DNA of 64,000 bases from Hyphomonadaceae bacterium UBA5336 (GTDB lineage: Bacteria; Pseudomonadota; Alphaproteobacteria; Caulobacterales; Hyphomonadaceae). The translations under genes and the position numbers were made by a program. Positions within the stretch are counted from its first letter, which is position 1; each line of letters starts with the position of its first letter. The DNA lies in contig DHQO01000005.1 in NCBI GenBank assembly GCA_002408125.1, positions 143,903 to 207,902 on the forward strand, given 5' to 3'. The notes beneath the pieces are model-generated. The model made no database searches. It was not told the DNA's origin and saw only the letters and a program-made list of their open reading frames with translations. Below, one piece after another: positions 15,776 through 22,823 of this stretch.

Positions 15776-15961
15776 ATGGCCGCAGGGAAGCCCCCCCCGC
15801 CCAAGCCAGTGAATGGTGAACGCAAGCGCAATGAACGCATCGGTGACCAGTTACGAAAGTACTATGACGATGTCGCGAAAGAGCCCATCCCGGAAGAGTT
15901 CCTCAATCTGCTCAAGGCTGCAGACGAGAATTTTGACGATGAGGCAGGTAAGGACGATTGA
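15776..15961 (+). CDS. nepR: NepR anti-sigma factor
   Basis: A 61-residue NepR-family protein that sequesters EcfG and is captured by phosphorylated PhyR. The core helices read IGDQLRKYYDDVAKEPIPEE followed by FLNLLKAAD, with the disordered charged termini typical of the family. Its TGA stop overlaps the ecfG start (TGATG), so anti-sigma and sigma factor are translationally coupled. Confidence 0.95.
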   Translation: MAAGKPPPPKPVNGERKRNERIGDQLRKYYDDVAKEPIPEEFLNLLKAADENFDDEAGKDD

Positions 15962-16551
15962 TGACAAGGCACTCCCTGGATGATCAGGAATTCAAGGCCG
16001 AGCTCGCTGATCTCATTCCTCACCTGCGCGCCTTTGCGCGAAGTCTGTGCGGTGACCCCACGCTCGCCGACGACCTCGCTCAGGATGCGATGCTGAAAGC
16101 CTGGAAGGCGCGTGCTTCCTTCCAGCCGGGCACGAACATGAAGGCCTGGGCCTTCACCATCCTGCGCAACCTCTTTTATTCGGAAAAGCGCCGCAGCTGG
16201 CGGCGTCAGCCGCTGGATCCGGAAGTGGCCGAGGCGACATTGGTCGCTTCGGACAACTCGACCGACAATCTGGAACTCCTGTCGCTCAGAAACGCACTCG
16301 CCCAGTTGCCGGAAGACCAGCGCGAGGCCCTGATCCTGGTCGGCGCCGGCGGCCTTCCCTATGAGGAAGTCGCCGAGATCTGCGATTGTGCGGTGGGCAC
16401 GGTAAAAAGTCGTGTCAGCCGGGCGCGCAAGGCGCTGGTGGAGATCCTGGAGTCCAATGAAGCCAGCTACAGCTCAGATAGCGACATCCAGGCCGATGAA
16501 GCATTCGACGACCTGATGGAGCAGGTTGCCGGTATTACCAGGGCCAAGTAA
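15961..16551 (+). CDS. ecfG: EcfG-family general stress sigma factor
   Basis: ECF sigma factor of 196 residues. Region 2 (about 20-85) includes LADDLAQDAMLKAWKARASF and TNMKAWAFTILRNLFYSE; region 4 (about 110-165) includes LPEDQREALILVGAGGLPYEEVAEI and VGTVKSRVSRARKAL. Sequence and synteny with nepR and phyR place it in the EcfG (ECF15) group. It should recognise the GGAAC-N17-GTT elements found here upstream of its own operon and of neighbouring genes. The ATG overlaps the nepR stop by one base; a TTG one codon earlier is not needed. Confidence 0.96.
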   Translation: MTRHSLDDQEFKAELADLIPHLRAFARSLCGDPTLADDLAQDAMLKAWKARASFQPGTNMKAWAFTILRNLFYSEKRRSWRRQPLDPEVAEATLVASDNSTDNLELLSLRNALAQLPEDQREALILVGAGGLPYEEVAEICDCAVGTVKSRVSRARKALVEILESNEASYSSDSDIQADEAFDDLMEQVAGITRAK

Positions 16552-16570
16552 GTCGAGATCTCTGGACGCT

Positions 16571-16753
16571 CTAGTCGTCCACTGCCTTTGTCCTGATCTC
16601 TGCTATTTTCAGGAAGTCCATGAAACACTCAGGTGGTGTTTCATTCACCGTCTCGTTGTAAACACGGCGCAATTCCTTACCCAGCGCTGCCTGCTTGGAG
16701 CGCCGTTCGCCGTTTATGGCGTTATTGTGGCGGGCTGGTTTATTATCCGTCAT
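16571..16753 (-). CDS. Second NepR-like anti-sigma factor
   Basis: A 60-residue protein whose middle segment (LGKELRRVYNETVNETPPEC then FMDFLKIAE) aligns position by position with the NepR at 15776 (LRKYYDDVAKEPIPEE, FLNLLKAAD). It is convergent with ecfG, with 19 bases between stops. Composition is more AT-rich than in the adjacent cassette, no EcfG motif is seen upstream, and no clear ribosome site precedes the ATG. It may tune EcfG, serve another EcfG paralogue elsewhere, or be an acquired copy. Confidence 0.82.
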   Translation of the reverse strand: MTDNKPARHNNAINGERRSKQAALGKELRRVYNETVNETPPECFMDFLKIAEIRTKAVDD

Positions 16754-16985
16754 ACAGTTCTAATGCGCGAGGCAGGCCGTGGTTCAATTCCAATACCAGT
16801 TTGTGTGCAAACAAAACCAGCATCAGCTATTGGCACATACAATGTCATTCTAACCATGAATATGCAATGAACTGCCTTTCAGTTTCTGTCTGAAGCGTAA
16901 TATGCGTTTGCTGTAAGGGAACATACTGTATTCAATGCTTTGGGTGGGTTGGCGGTATCTTCAAATGTGAGCGCATCACAGAACT

Positions 16986-17777
16986 CTAACCTGTAATTCT
17001 GACCGAATCGGATGTGACGTGTACGGCGAAATCACCGATTCGCTCCGGCGGGTCTCCGCTGCCGTCGACGGGGAAAACATCGATGCTCACGGCGTCGTTT
17101 CGGATGTCGATGAGGTTCAGACTGGGCGGGGCCTGGCGCAGGCGTCGGGAAAGTGTCCCGGCTGTCACGGATATGTATTCATCTCCCTCATTCTCGCCTT
17201 CACGGCGTTCGCAGGTCGGCGAATGGACATGCCCGCATAGCAGAAGTTGTACGCTTGATTGCTTGAGGATCTTGTCGGCCGCGAGCCCACGTCGCGTGCG
17301 CGTGCGCAGAGGTGTATGCGGGGGAGAGACAAAGGGATGATGGCAGACCAGGATCGTCCGCGATGTGTGGCTGGTTATCTCTTCCAGCCGGTTGAGATTG
17401 ACCGAGCCTTCTGCCCAGTTACGCCGGGCCTGCCAGCCCCTGGCCGTGTTCAGACCGGCAAAGCGCAGGCCAAACAGGTCCAGCGGCTGCATCAGGTCCC
17501 TGAAGTGTCGTTCGAAGCGCTCGAACGGCGCGGTGACCCGCTTGGTGATGTTCAGGAGCGGGGTGTCGTGATTGCCGGCGACCACGAGCCTCGGCAGGGC
17601 GAACTGGTCAATCCAGCGCCGGGCGGCATCGAATTCGATCCGTTTGCCGCGCTGGGTGACGTCCCCGCATACCAGCAGGGCGTCAGGCGCCTCCCGCTCG
17701 ATCACGGTTTCGGCTTCCTTCAGGGCGACGAGATCTTCCACGCCGAAATGTATGTCCGAGACCTGGACGACCTTCAC
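16986..17777 (-). CDS. Metallophosphoesterase (calcineurin-like)
   Basis: A 263-residue phosphoesterase with the dimetal signature: QVSDIHFG near the N-terminus, GDVTQRG, VVAGNHDTPL, ILVCHHPFVSP and LCGHVHSP. These supply the Asp/His/Asn ligands of the calcineurin-like fold. It resembles small cytoplasmic phosphodiesterases; the substrate is unknown. Its start overlaps the stop of the lipid-kinase-like gene by four bases, so the two are co-translated and may act on related lipid or nucleotide phosphates. Confidence 0.9.
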   Translation of the reverse strand: MKVVQVSDIHFGVEDLVALKEAETVIEREAPDALLVCGDVTQRGKRIEFDAARRWIDQFALPRLVVAGNHDTPLLNITKRVTAPFERFERHFRDLMQPLDLFGLRFAGLNTARGWQARRNWAEGSVNLNRLEEITSHTSRTILVCHHPFVSPPHTPLRTRTRRGLAADKILKQSSVQLLLCGHVHSPTCERREGENEGDEYISVTAGTLSRRLRQAPPSLNLIDIRNDAVSIDVFPVDGSGDPPERIGDFAVHVTSDSVRITG

Positions 17778-18613
17778 GGGCCGCCATCCATGGCGTGCAC
17801 AAACACGTCGCCGCGCCGCAGCTCCACCTTTATCGGATCTTCGAACTCGGCCGGCTCGCCGTCCAGCAGGGCATTCTTGCCCGGATCCACCTCCTCGTGA
17901 AACCAGGCCTCTTCGGTTTGGCGGAATGTGACGCCTTCGGCCTCTCGCCAGTCGGATATCAGGGACGACAGGCCCACCGATGCCAGGTCGATCAGCGACT
18001 CCGGCGCGATCGCCCCAATCTCCAGGCAGTCGCCCTCCAGGGCCTCCGGCAGAAAGGCGGCCGCCGCGGTGGCCCTGAGCTCTTCCGTGCCGATCCGTGT
18101 TGTGATGATACTATCCATGTCGAGCACATCGGCACTGGCGGCCTGGCGGGCAGCCTCCAGCGGATGGCCCTCGCGCAGCGCTTCACGCGCCTCGACCAGC
18201 TGGGTCAGCTTGCCGATCATCAGCGCGACATAGAAGGGCAGGCCGTTGGCCGTGGCATAGGTCAGCGCCTTCGGCTGGCGTGAGCACAGGGCGCGTGTCA
18301 GTGTCATCTTCCAGTCGGCGACCTGGCCGTGAATGCGCCTGTGCAGCAGGTTCATTGTGCCGCCGGGCAGGGGCAGGACCATGGCGCCGGTCCCGCGCAC
18401 GAGGTTGAGGGCCGCCGCAACGGTGCCGTCGCCGCCCCAGACAATCAGCGTGTCCCGATCGCGCAGCTCTATCGAGGCCAGCGTTCTGACGATTTGCTTG
18501 CCGCTGCAACAGAACTGGCGCGTCAGGGCGCTGCCGAGTTCATAGCGCAGCAGCATGTCGCCATCCTCGGGCACGCTTCCGGATGTCGTGTTCACAAGCG
18601 AAATCAGCGCCAT
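17774..18613 (-). CDS. Diacylglycerol/lipid kinase family protein
   Basis: A 279-residue protein with the DAGK catalytic signature: LIVWGGDGTVAAALNLV (GGDG nucleotide loop) and VLPLPGGTMNLLHR, matching the LPxGTxN motif. The C-terminal beta-sandwich, including VDPGKNALLDGEPAEF, is also typical. It probably phosphorylates diacylglycerol or another lipid, though substrate cannot be told. It follows the DUF7218 gene by three bases and overlaps the phosphoesterase gene, in an operon led by an EcfG promoter. Confidence 0.9.
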   Translation of the reverse strand: MALISLVNTTSGSVPEDGDMLLRYELGSALTRQFCCSGKQIVRTLASIELRDRDTLIVWGGDGTVAAALNLVRGTGAMVLPLPGGTMNLLHRRIHGQVADWKMTLTRALCSRQPKALTYATANGLPFYVALMIGKLTQLVEAREALREGHPLEAARQAASADVLDMDSIITTRIGTEELRATAAAAFLPEALEGDCLEIGAIAPESLIDLASVGLSSLISDWREAEGVTFRQTEEAWFHEEVDPGKNALLDGEPAEFEDPIKVELRRGDVFVHAMDGGP

Positions 18614-18616
18614 GGT

Positions 18617-18871
18617 CTAGTGATTCCGAAGAGCCTTGATCAGTTCGCCCTTGCTCATGGACGAGCGGCCGTCGATGCCGATCTCCTGCGCGCGCGAATA
18701 GAGATCCTCCTTTGTCCACTCCTCATAGGGCGGGGCCTTGCCGCCTTTTCTCGAAGGGTGCTGGGCGGGATTGGCCTTGGCATTGGAAATGCGCGCTGCC
18801 TTCTCCTTCGACATGCCCTTGTCGCGAAGTGTCTGATAGGTCTCTTCGTCCTTGATCGATGGGTTTGGCAT
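18617..18871 (-). CDS. DUF7218 / Rho-N-like small protein
   Basis: An 84-residue basic protein. The N-terminal part (YQTLRDKGMSKEKAARISNA) and the C-terminal SAP/Rho-N-like helix pair (WTKEDLYSRAQEIGIDGRSS then MSKGELIKALR) are characteristic of stress-associated proteins of this type, thought to bind nucleic acid. The ATG at 18871 is chosen; the longer frame covers the promoter. It is the first gene of the lipid kinase and phosphoesterase operon. Confidence 0.85.
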   Translation of the reverse strand: MPNPSIKDEETYQTLRDKGMSKEKAARISNAKANPAQHPSRKGGKAPPYEEWTKEDLYSRAQEIGIDGRSSMSKGELIKALRNH

Positions 18872-18947
18872 GGTTGGCTCCTGCGGGCTTAGGCGCGCGC
18901 TTCGGGAAGGTTGGCAGTGTCGGACGAGGTGTCCGTATGTGCGCTTG

Positions 18948-18972
18948 AACGCAGGGATCGCCACGGAGTTCC
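18948..18972 (-). promoter_or_regulatory. EcfG-type promoter of the DUF7218/lipid kinase operon
   Basis: Minus-strand GGAAC (18972-18968), 17-base spacer, GTT (18950-18948), 76 bases upstream of the DUF7218 ATG. Confidence 0.85.
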
Positions 18973-19023
18973 CTGCACAGGATCGGGAACCGGAAGGGGC
19001 TCTGGGGCATTGCGAAGAGTGTC

Positions 19024-19254
19024 ATGAAACAAGCACGTCCACATACGCCCTTAACCAAGGCACGCCAGGCGGCGCGGGGTAAACTTAGCGCCCTGATCGC
19101 CCGGCTTGGCGGCCTCCAGCGCCTGGATGTGCTGTTCTCGGTTTTCTGGGTCGCGATCGCGTCCATTCTCAGCTGCGCCGTGTTCGGCCGCTGCGAGGGC
19201 AGGGCGCGCGGGCCAGGCGTCAGATTGTTACGATATACGCCAACGGACGTCTGA
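19024..19254 (+). CDS. Doubtful small membrane protein
   Basis: A 76-residue frame with a basic N-terminus and one hydrophobic segment (VLFSVFWVAIASILSCAVFG). No family is recognised, no good ribosome site is seen, and the C-terminus looks random. It fills a gap between divergent stress genes. I give it as a low-confidence call. Confidence 0.3.
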   Translation: MKQARPHTPLTKARQAARGKLSALIARLGGLQRLDVLFSVFWVAIASILSCAVFGRCEGRARGPGVRLLRYTPTDV

Positions 19255-19260
19255 TGTGCG

Positions 19261-19467
19261 ATGTTCTCGATCGGCAACCGTGTGGAGTGGATCGAGGAGG
19301 GGCACCTGAAAGTGGGCGAAATCACCGGGGTGTTTTCCGCTGGCGATCACAGGCTGCCTGACCGCGGCCAGGAATGGCGCGCCACCATGGAATCCCCCAT
19401 CTATCTGATCGAAACCGAAACCGGCACACGGCGGCTGGTGCCCCATGTCTGGGTCGCGCGGATCTAG
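19261..19467 (+). CDS. Small basic-beta protein of unknown function (possible Tudor-like fold)
   Basis: A 68-residue protein opening MFSIGNRVEWIEEGHLKVGE and ending with YLIETETGTRRLVPHVWVAR. The pattern (a short barrel with VxxGxVxG and a final 'Y-x-I-E-T-E-T-G' strand) recalls the DUF2945/Tudor-like small proteins, but the match is by eye only. It starts six bases after the preceding doubtful frame. Reasonable codon use supports that it is real. Confidence 0.5.
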   Translation: MFSIGNRVEWIEEGHLKVGEITGVFSAGDHRLPDRGQEWRATMESPIYLIETETGTRRLVPHVWVARI

Positions 19468-19499
19468 GTTACCGGGAGAGTCCAGATTCGAGAAAACTC

Positions 19500-19524
19500 G
19501 GAACCTCGCTTCCAGCCTTTCGTT
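19500..19524 (+). promoter_or_regulatory. EcfG-type promoter of the DUF1328 gene
   Basis: GGAAC (19500-19504), 17-base spacer, GTT (19522-19524), 52 bases before the DUF1328 ATG. Confidence 0.85.
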
Positions 19525-19576
19525 GTTTGGAGGTCGACACCCTTGTCGATCAAACGCAACGAAAAGGAGATTACCA

Positions 19577-19750
19577 ATGCTCGGTTGGGCACTCGCATTC
19601 TTCATCCTTGCCATCATTGCCGCAGCTCTTGGCTTTGGTGGTGTCGCCGGCGCTTCGGCAGGTATTGCCCAGGTTCTGTTCTTCGTCTTCCTGGCCCTGC
19701 TGGTGCTGACTTTCGTGGCGCGCGCCCTGCGCGGACGATCGGTCATGTAA
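19577..19750 (+). CDS. DUF1328 (YtjA-like) small membrane protein
   Basis: A 57-residue protein with two hydrophobic helices. MLGWALAFFILAIIAAALGF and the second helix QVLFFVFLALLVLTFVARAL form the DUF1328 signature. The ATG follows AAAAGGAGA by seven bases. Such proteins are often stress-induced in proteobacteria, but their function is not established. It is followed by a terminator and then the YqaE-like gene. Confidence 0.9.
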   Translation: MLGWALAFFILAIIAAALGFGGVAGASAGIAQVLFFVFLALLVLTFVARALRGRSVM

Positions 19751-19770
19751 GCCGAATTCAATCAATCCAA

Positions 19771-19800
19771 GGACGGCGCATTCAGCGCCGTCCATTGTTT
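19771..19800 (+). terminator. Terminator-like hairpin between DUF1328 and YqaE-like genes
   Basis: GGACGGCGC (19771-19779) pairs with GCGCCGTCC (19785-19793) around a five-base loop, followed by ATTGTTTT. It should end or attenuate transcription before the YqaE-like gene. Confidence 0.7.
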
Positions 19801-19817
19801 TGGAGGACACGAACATC

Positions 19818-20012
19818 ATGGCCGAACCCGTCGCCGACAATTCCCTGGGCGCCAATGATCTTCTGATGATCATCATCGCCATTCTCCTGCCGCCAGTCGC
19901 CGTGGCTCTGCGGCGCGGCATCGGCGGGACATTCCTGCTGAACCTTCTGCTCACGCTGCTAGCCTATGTGCCGGGGCTTGTGCATGCAGTCTGGGTGGTA
20001 GCCCGATCCTGA
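19818..20012 (+). CDS. YqaE/Pmp3-family membrane protein
   Basis: A 64-residue proteolipid of the Pmp3/YqaE family with two membrane helices (LLMIIIAILLPPVAVAL and FLLNLLLTLLAYVPGLVHAV). ILLPP and the YVPGxxHA motif are diagnostic. Members affect membrane potential and salt tolerance in yeast and plants. GGAGG precedes the ATG at 19818. It has no EcfG motif of its own and may be transcribed by read-through from the DUF1328 gene. Confidence 0.92.
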   Translation: MAEPVADNSLGANDLLMIIIAILLPPVAVALRRGIGGTFLLNLLLTLLAYVPGLVHAVWVVARS

Positions 20013-20047
20013 ACGTCCACGGCATCTTGAAAAAGCCCCCAGACAAG

Positions 20048-20071
20048 AGCCGGCCGTGCGCCGGCTTTTTT
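20048..20071 (+). terminator. Rho-independent terminator after the YqaE-like gene
   Basis: AGCCGGC (20048-20054) and GCCGGCT (20060-20066) form a stem with a five-base loop, followed by a run of T. Confidence 0.85.
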
Positions 20072-20094
20072 CATATCCGTAATCTGCTGGCGCC

Positions 20095-20120
20095 GGAACA
20101 ATGGCGAAAGCGTGGCCGTT
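20095..20120 (+). promoter_or_regulatory. Possible EcfG-type promoter (18-base spacer)
   Basis: GGAAC (20095-20099), 18-base spacer, GTT (20118-20120), 45 bases before the fasciclin gene. The spacer is one base longer than in the other matches. Confidence 0.5.
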
Positions 20121-20165
20121 GATTTGATGAGCGATATTGCTCGGCAACTGACAGAGAGGTGAAAG

Positions 20166-20825
20166 ATGAAACGCCTGATTTTCACGACCGCCCTGATCTC
20201 GACACTCGCCGCGCCCGCGCTGGCTGAAACCAAAATCGACGCTGACGTTGCGGAGTTGTCCGGCCAATACGAAACTCAGGACCTGAACCGGATCGTGCTG
20301 GCCCAACTCGAAACCCCGGCAACCACTGGCGATGAGCGCCTTTACCAGGCCGAAGCCGATATGAATGTCACAAAGGATGACGGCATGACGTCCGTCATTG
20401 AAGCTGCTGCCGAGGATGCGCGCTTCGAGACTTTTGCCAAGCTGGTCAGGAAAGCCGGACTTGAGGACGAGTTGAACAAGGACGGCCCTTATACCGTCTT
20501 CGCGCCGACCCAGGAGGCCTTCAACGCGCTTCCCGCCGAAAAGGTCGACTATCTGATGAGCAAGGGCGGCCATGACGAACTGGTCGAAATCCTGAAGGCT
20601 CACATTGTGAGCGGCGAACTGACCGCAAATGGCATTCCGGCCGCTGGCCTGGAAGTCTGGTCGCTGAACGATCGCATGCTCGACATTACCCGTGATGGCG
20701 ACGCCGTGATGGTGGAAGGCACCAATGTGGTCGCAAGCGATATCGAAGCCGATAATGGCGTGATTTATGGCATCGACGCCCTGATCCTTCCGGAGACCAA
20801 ACTGCCGGCTTCCGACAGCGCATAA
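20166..20825 (+). CDS. Secreted fasciclin (FAS1) domain protein
   Basis: A 219-residue exported protein with a Sec signal peptide cleaved after ALA (about residue 20), a 50-residue linker, and one FAS1 domain from about residue 75 to 212. The domain contains TVFAPTQEAFNALPAEKV, AHIVSGELTANG and the C-terminal VIYGIDALILPE. FAS1 proteins mediate adhesion or matrix contacts. GAGAGGTGAAAG precedes the ATG. The gene is flanked by terminators on both sides, so it is monocistronic, probably under stress control. Confidence 0.92.
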   Translation: MKRLIFTTALISTLAAPALAETKIDADVAELSGQYETQDLNRIVLAQLETPATTGDERLYQAEADMNVTKDDGMTSVIEAAAEDARFETFAKLVRKAGLEDELNKDGPYTVFAPTQEAFNALPAEKVDYLMSKGGHDELVEILKAHIVSGELTANGIPAAGLEVWSLNDRMLDITRDGDAVMVEGTNVVASDIEADNGVIYGIDALILPETKLPASDSA

Positions 20826-20852
20826 TCAGAGAAAGTGGAAGTATGAAAACCT

Positions 20853-20886
20853 GGCCCCGATGCAGTGCGCATCGGGGCCTTTTCTT
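20853..20886 (+). terminator. Rho-independent terminator of the fasciclin gene
   Basis: GGCCCCGATGC (20853-20863) pairs with GCATCGGGGCC (20869-20879), five-base loop, then TTTTCTTT. Confidence 0.92.
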
Positions 20887-20975
20887 TGCCCAGACTCATG
20901 TGAAAGCGCAAAAGAACAAGGCCGCAGAAAAATCTGGCGGCCTTGTCATTACGTGCTGATTGCCGGTCGCTGAGA

Positions 20976-21422
20976 TCAGTCGCTCAGCGCGTCTTCGGCG
21001 CGGTCGGCGAACCGTTCGCCCGCGCGGGCAGAGGCATGCGCCTTGGCCAGCAGGGTGATGGTGGTCGGCGCAAGGCCATCCTTTTCCTGCTTGCTCTCGA
21101 TCTGACTGGCGAGATGATCCTCGCCATCATCGATAGCGCTCAGCGCGGCCTTGCGGTCATCACGGAACAGGCTCGAAAAGGAGGTGAAGCTGCGGTGGAT
21201 CGCACCGGCCATGCCACCTTCGGTCTCCGGCTCGCCGCCATTGAAGCGGACCTGGTTCTGGAACTCGGAAATCAGCGCGGCGCGCTGGAGCGCCCGTTCG
21301 CGGAACTCTGCGGAGAAGACGAAGGAATCGTCGGCCAGTTCAGCGGCCTTTTCATAGCCTTTGCGGCTGTCGATCAGTGTCTTGGTCACGTCGTTCAGGA
21401 CATCGATATCGGGGTTCGACAT
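20976..21422 (-). CDS. DUF2383 (PA2169-like) four-helix-bundle protein
   Basis: A 148-residue helical protein of the PA2169/DUF2383 ferritin-like family. It begins with VLNDVTKTLIDSRKGYEKAA and has a central Gly-rich turn before AGAIHRSFTSFSSLFRDDRK. The ATG at 21422 is chosen because GGAGG is five bases upstream. An EcfG promoter precedes it. Together with the DUF892 gene this is a second ferritin-like stress protein in the island; metal binding has not been shown for most members. Confidence 0.9.
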   Translation of the reverse strand: MSNPDIDVLNDVTKTLIDSRKGYEKAAELADDSFVFSAEFRERALQRAALISEFQNQVRFNGGEPETEGGMAGAIHRSFTSFSSLFRDDRKAALSAIDDGEDHLASQIESKQEKDGLAPTTITLLAKAHASARAGERFADRAEDALSD

Positions 21423-21457
21423 ATGAGCCTCCATGCTCTGGTTTCAGATGCAGGAAG

Positions 21458-21482
21458 AACGCTGGCGCAGATGGCGCGTTCC
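21458..21482 (-). promoter_or_regulatory. EcfG-type promoter of the DUF2383 gene
   Basis: Minus-strand GGAAC (21482-21478), 17-base spacer, GTT (21460-21458), 35 bases upstream of the ATG. Confidence 0.87.
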
Positions 21483-21551
21483 CGGCGCAGAGAGCCGCCG
21501 GAGGACAATTTTCAGTAAGGTGGCCGCGGCCTCACGCCGCGTACCCGGGCG

Positions 21552-21576
21552 GGAACAACCCCAGTTGGTAAACGTT
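21552..21576 (+). promoter_or_regulatory. EcfG-type promoter of the entericidin-like gene
   Basis: GGAAC (21552-21556), 17-base spacer, GTT (21574-21576), 30 bases before the ATG. Confidence 0.87.
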
Positions 21577-21606
21577 GATCGGGCCCAAGAAAAGGAGATG
21601 TGACTC

Positions 21607-21762
21607 ATGAAACATGCCCTGCAATCACTCGCTGCGATCGGTCTGGTACTCGGGCTTACGGCCTGCAACACCATCAAGGGCGCCGGCGAAGACGTGGAAT
21701 ATGTCGGCGAGAAAACCCAGGACGCCGCTGACAAGGTGGAAGAGGAACTGGACGACGAATAA
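21607..21762 (+). CDS. Entericidin A/B-like lipoprotein
   Basis: A 51-residue lipoprotein. The signal ends GLTACNTIKGAGEDVEYVG: lipobox LTAC and the NTIxGxGxDV entericidin signature. The mature peptide is about 32 residues, acidic and helical. Entericidins are small stress-induced lipoproteins proposed to act as a membrane toxin/antidote pair; only one such gene is visible here. AAAAGGAGATGTGACTC precedes the ATG, and a terminator follows at once. Confidence 0.9.
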   Translation: MKHALQSLAAIGLVLGLTACNTIKGAGEDVEYVGEKTQDAADKVEEELDDE

Positions 21763-21790
21763 GTCGCCCGCTCAGTCGCTCAGACAAATG

Positions 21791-21820
21791 AAAGGGAGAC
21801 CGCAACGGTCTCCCTTTTTC
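21791..21820 (+). terminator. Rho-independent terminator of the entericidin-like gene
   Basis: AAAGGGAGACC (21791-21801) pairs with GGTCTCCCTTT (21807-21817) around a five-base loop, then a T run. It may also serve the convergent CsbD gene. Confidence 0.9.
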
Positions 21821-21844
21821 CGTATCCGGATTTGTTGGAGCGCC

Positions 21845-22015
21845 TTATTTCTTCAGCGCATCCTTGGCGTCGCCGACCTTGTCGCGAACTTCGCCTTCGG
21901 CCTTGTCGAGCTTGCCTTCGGCTTCCAGCGCCTTGTCGCCGGTCACCTTGCCGGCGGTCTCCTTCACCTGGCCTTCGGCTTTCTTCGCGGCGCCTTTTAC
22001 GTGTTCCTTGTCCAT
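21845..22015 (-). CDS. CsbD-family stress protein
   Basis: A 56-residue hydrophilic protein opening MDKEHVKGAAKKAEGQVKE with repeated A-E-G-K/Q units (LEAEGKLDKAEGEVRDKVGD), the CsbD signature. CsbD proteins accumulate under general stress control in Bacillus and many proteobacteria; their molecular function is unknown. AGAAAGGAGAAACTC precedes the ATG. A likely EcfG promoter with an 18-base spacer lies 30 bases upstream. Confidence 0.92.
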   Translation of the reverse strand: MDKEHVKGAAKKAEGQVKETAGKVTGDKALEAEGKLDKAEGEVRDKVGDAKDALKK

Positions 22016-22045
22016 GAGTTTCTCCTTTCTGCTGGATACAGAAAG

Positions 22046-22071
22046 AACGCATGCCCTGTAGGCAGAGTTCC
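22046..22071 (-). promoter_or_regulatory. Possible EcfG-type promoter of the CsbD gene (18-base spacer)
   Basis: Minus-strand GGAAC (22071-22067), 18-base spacer, GTT (22048-22046). Confidence 0.55.
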
Positions 22072-22153
22072 TGAAGAAACCGGCGCGGAAAACGCAAATG
22101 GGCGCCCATCGAAGCGCCCATTCAACAGGATCGATAGGAAAGCCGGAAGTCCG

Positions 22154-22804
22154 TTAGACGGTAATCCCGGCAGCCTTGGCATCGGCCAGGAAGGCCGCCA
22201 GGCCCTTGTCGGTCAGCGGGTGGTTGGAGAGGCCGGCAATCACCGCCGGTGGGGCGGTCATCACATCGGCGCCAGCCAGCGCGCATTCCTTCACATGCAG
22301 CGGGCTGCGGATCGAGGCGGCGAGAATTTCCGTCTCGAAGCCGTAATTATCGTAGATCTGGCGGATCTCCTGAATCAGCTCCAGCCCGTCGACATGGATA
22401 TCATCCAGCCGGCCGATGAAGGGTGAGATATAGCTCGCGCCGACCTTGGCCGCGAGCAGGGCCTGGTTGGCCGAAAAGCACAGGGTGACATTGGTCGCCA
22501 CGCCTTCCTCGGAGAAGATCTTGCAGGCCTTCAGGCCGTCCATGGTGAGCGGCAACTTGATGACCACATTGTCGGCGATCTTCGCCAGCGCGCGGCCCTC
22601 GGCCAGCATCACCTCGGTCTCGGTGGCGATCACCTCGGCGCTGACCGGCCCGTCGACGATCTCGCAGATCTCGGCGATGACTTCCTTGAAGTCGCGGCCG
22701 GATTTCTTGATCAGCGAGGGATTGGTCGTCACGCCATCGCACAGGCCGGAGGCATAAAGCTCCCGGATTGCGCTGATGTCGGCTGTGTCGATGAAGAATT
22801 TCAT
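22154..22804 (-). CDS. tal: Transaldolase (short, FSA-like form)
   Basis: A 216-residue class I aldolase of the short transaldolase/fructose-6-phosphate aldolase type. MKFFIDTADISAIRE, DGVTTNPSLI and the Schiff-base Lys in NVVIKLPLTMDG (near residue 85) are visible. It would move three-carbon units in the pentose phosphate pathway, disposing of xylulose-5-phosphate made by the upstream xylAB genes. It starts 20 bases after xylA and is the last gene of the xylB-xylA-tal operon. Confidence 0.93.
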   Translation of the reverse strand: MKFFIDTADISAIRELYASGLCDGVTTNPSLIKKSGRDFKEVIAEICEIVDGPVSAEVIATETEVMLAEGRALAKIADNVVIKLPLTMDGLKACKIFSEEGVATNVTLCFSANQALLAAKVGASYISPFIGRLDDIHVDGLELIQEIRQIYDNYGFETEILAASIRSPLHVKECALAGADVMTAPPAVIAGLSNHPLTDKGLAAFLADAKAAGITV

Positions 22805-22823
22805 GGGTCTGTCCAGACGGGGC

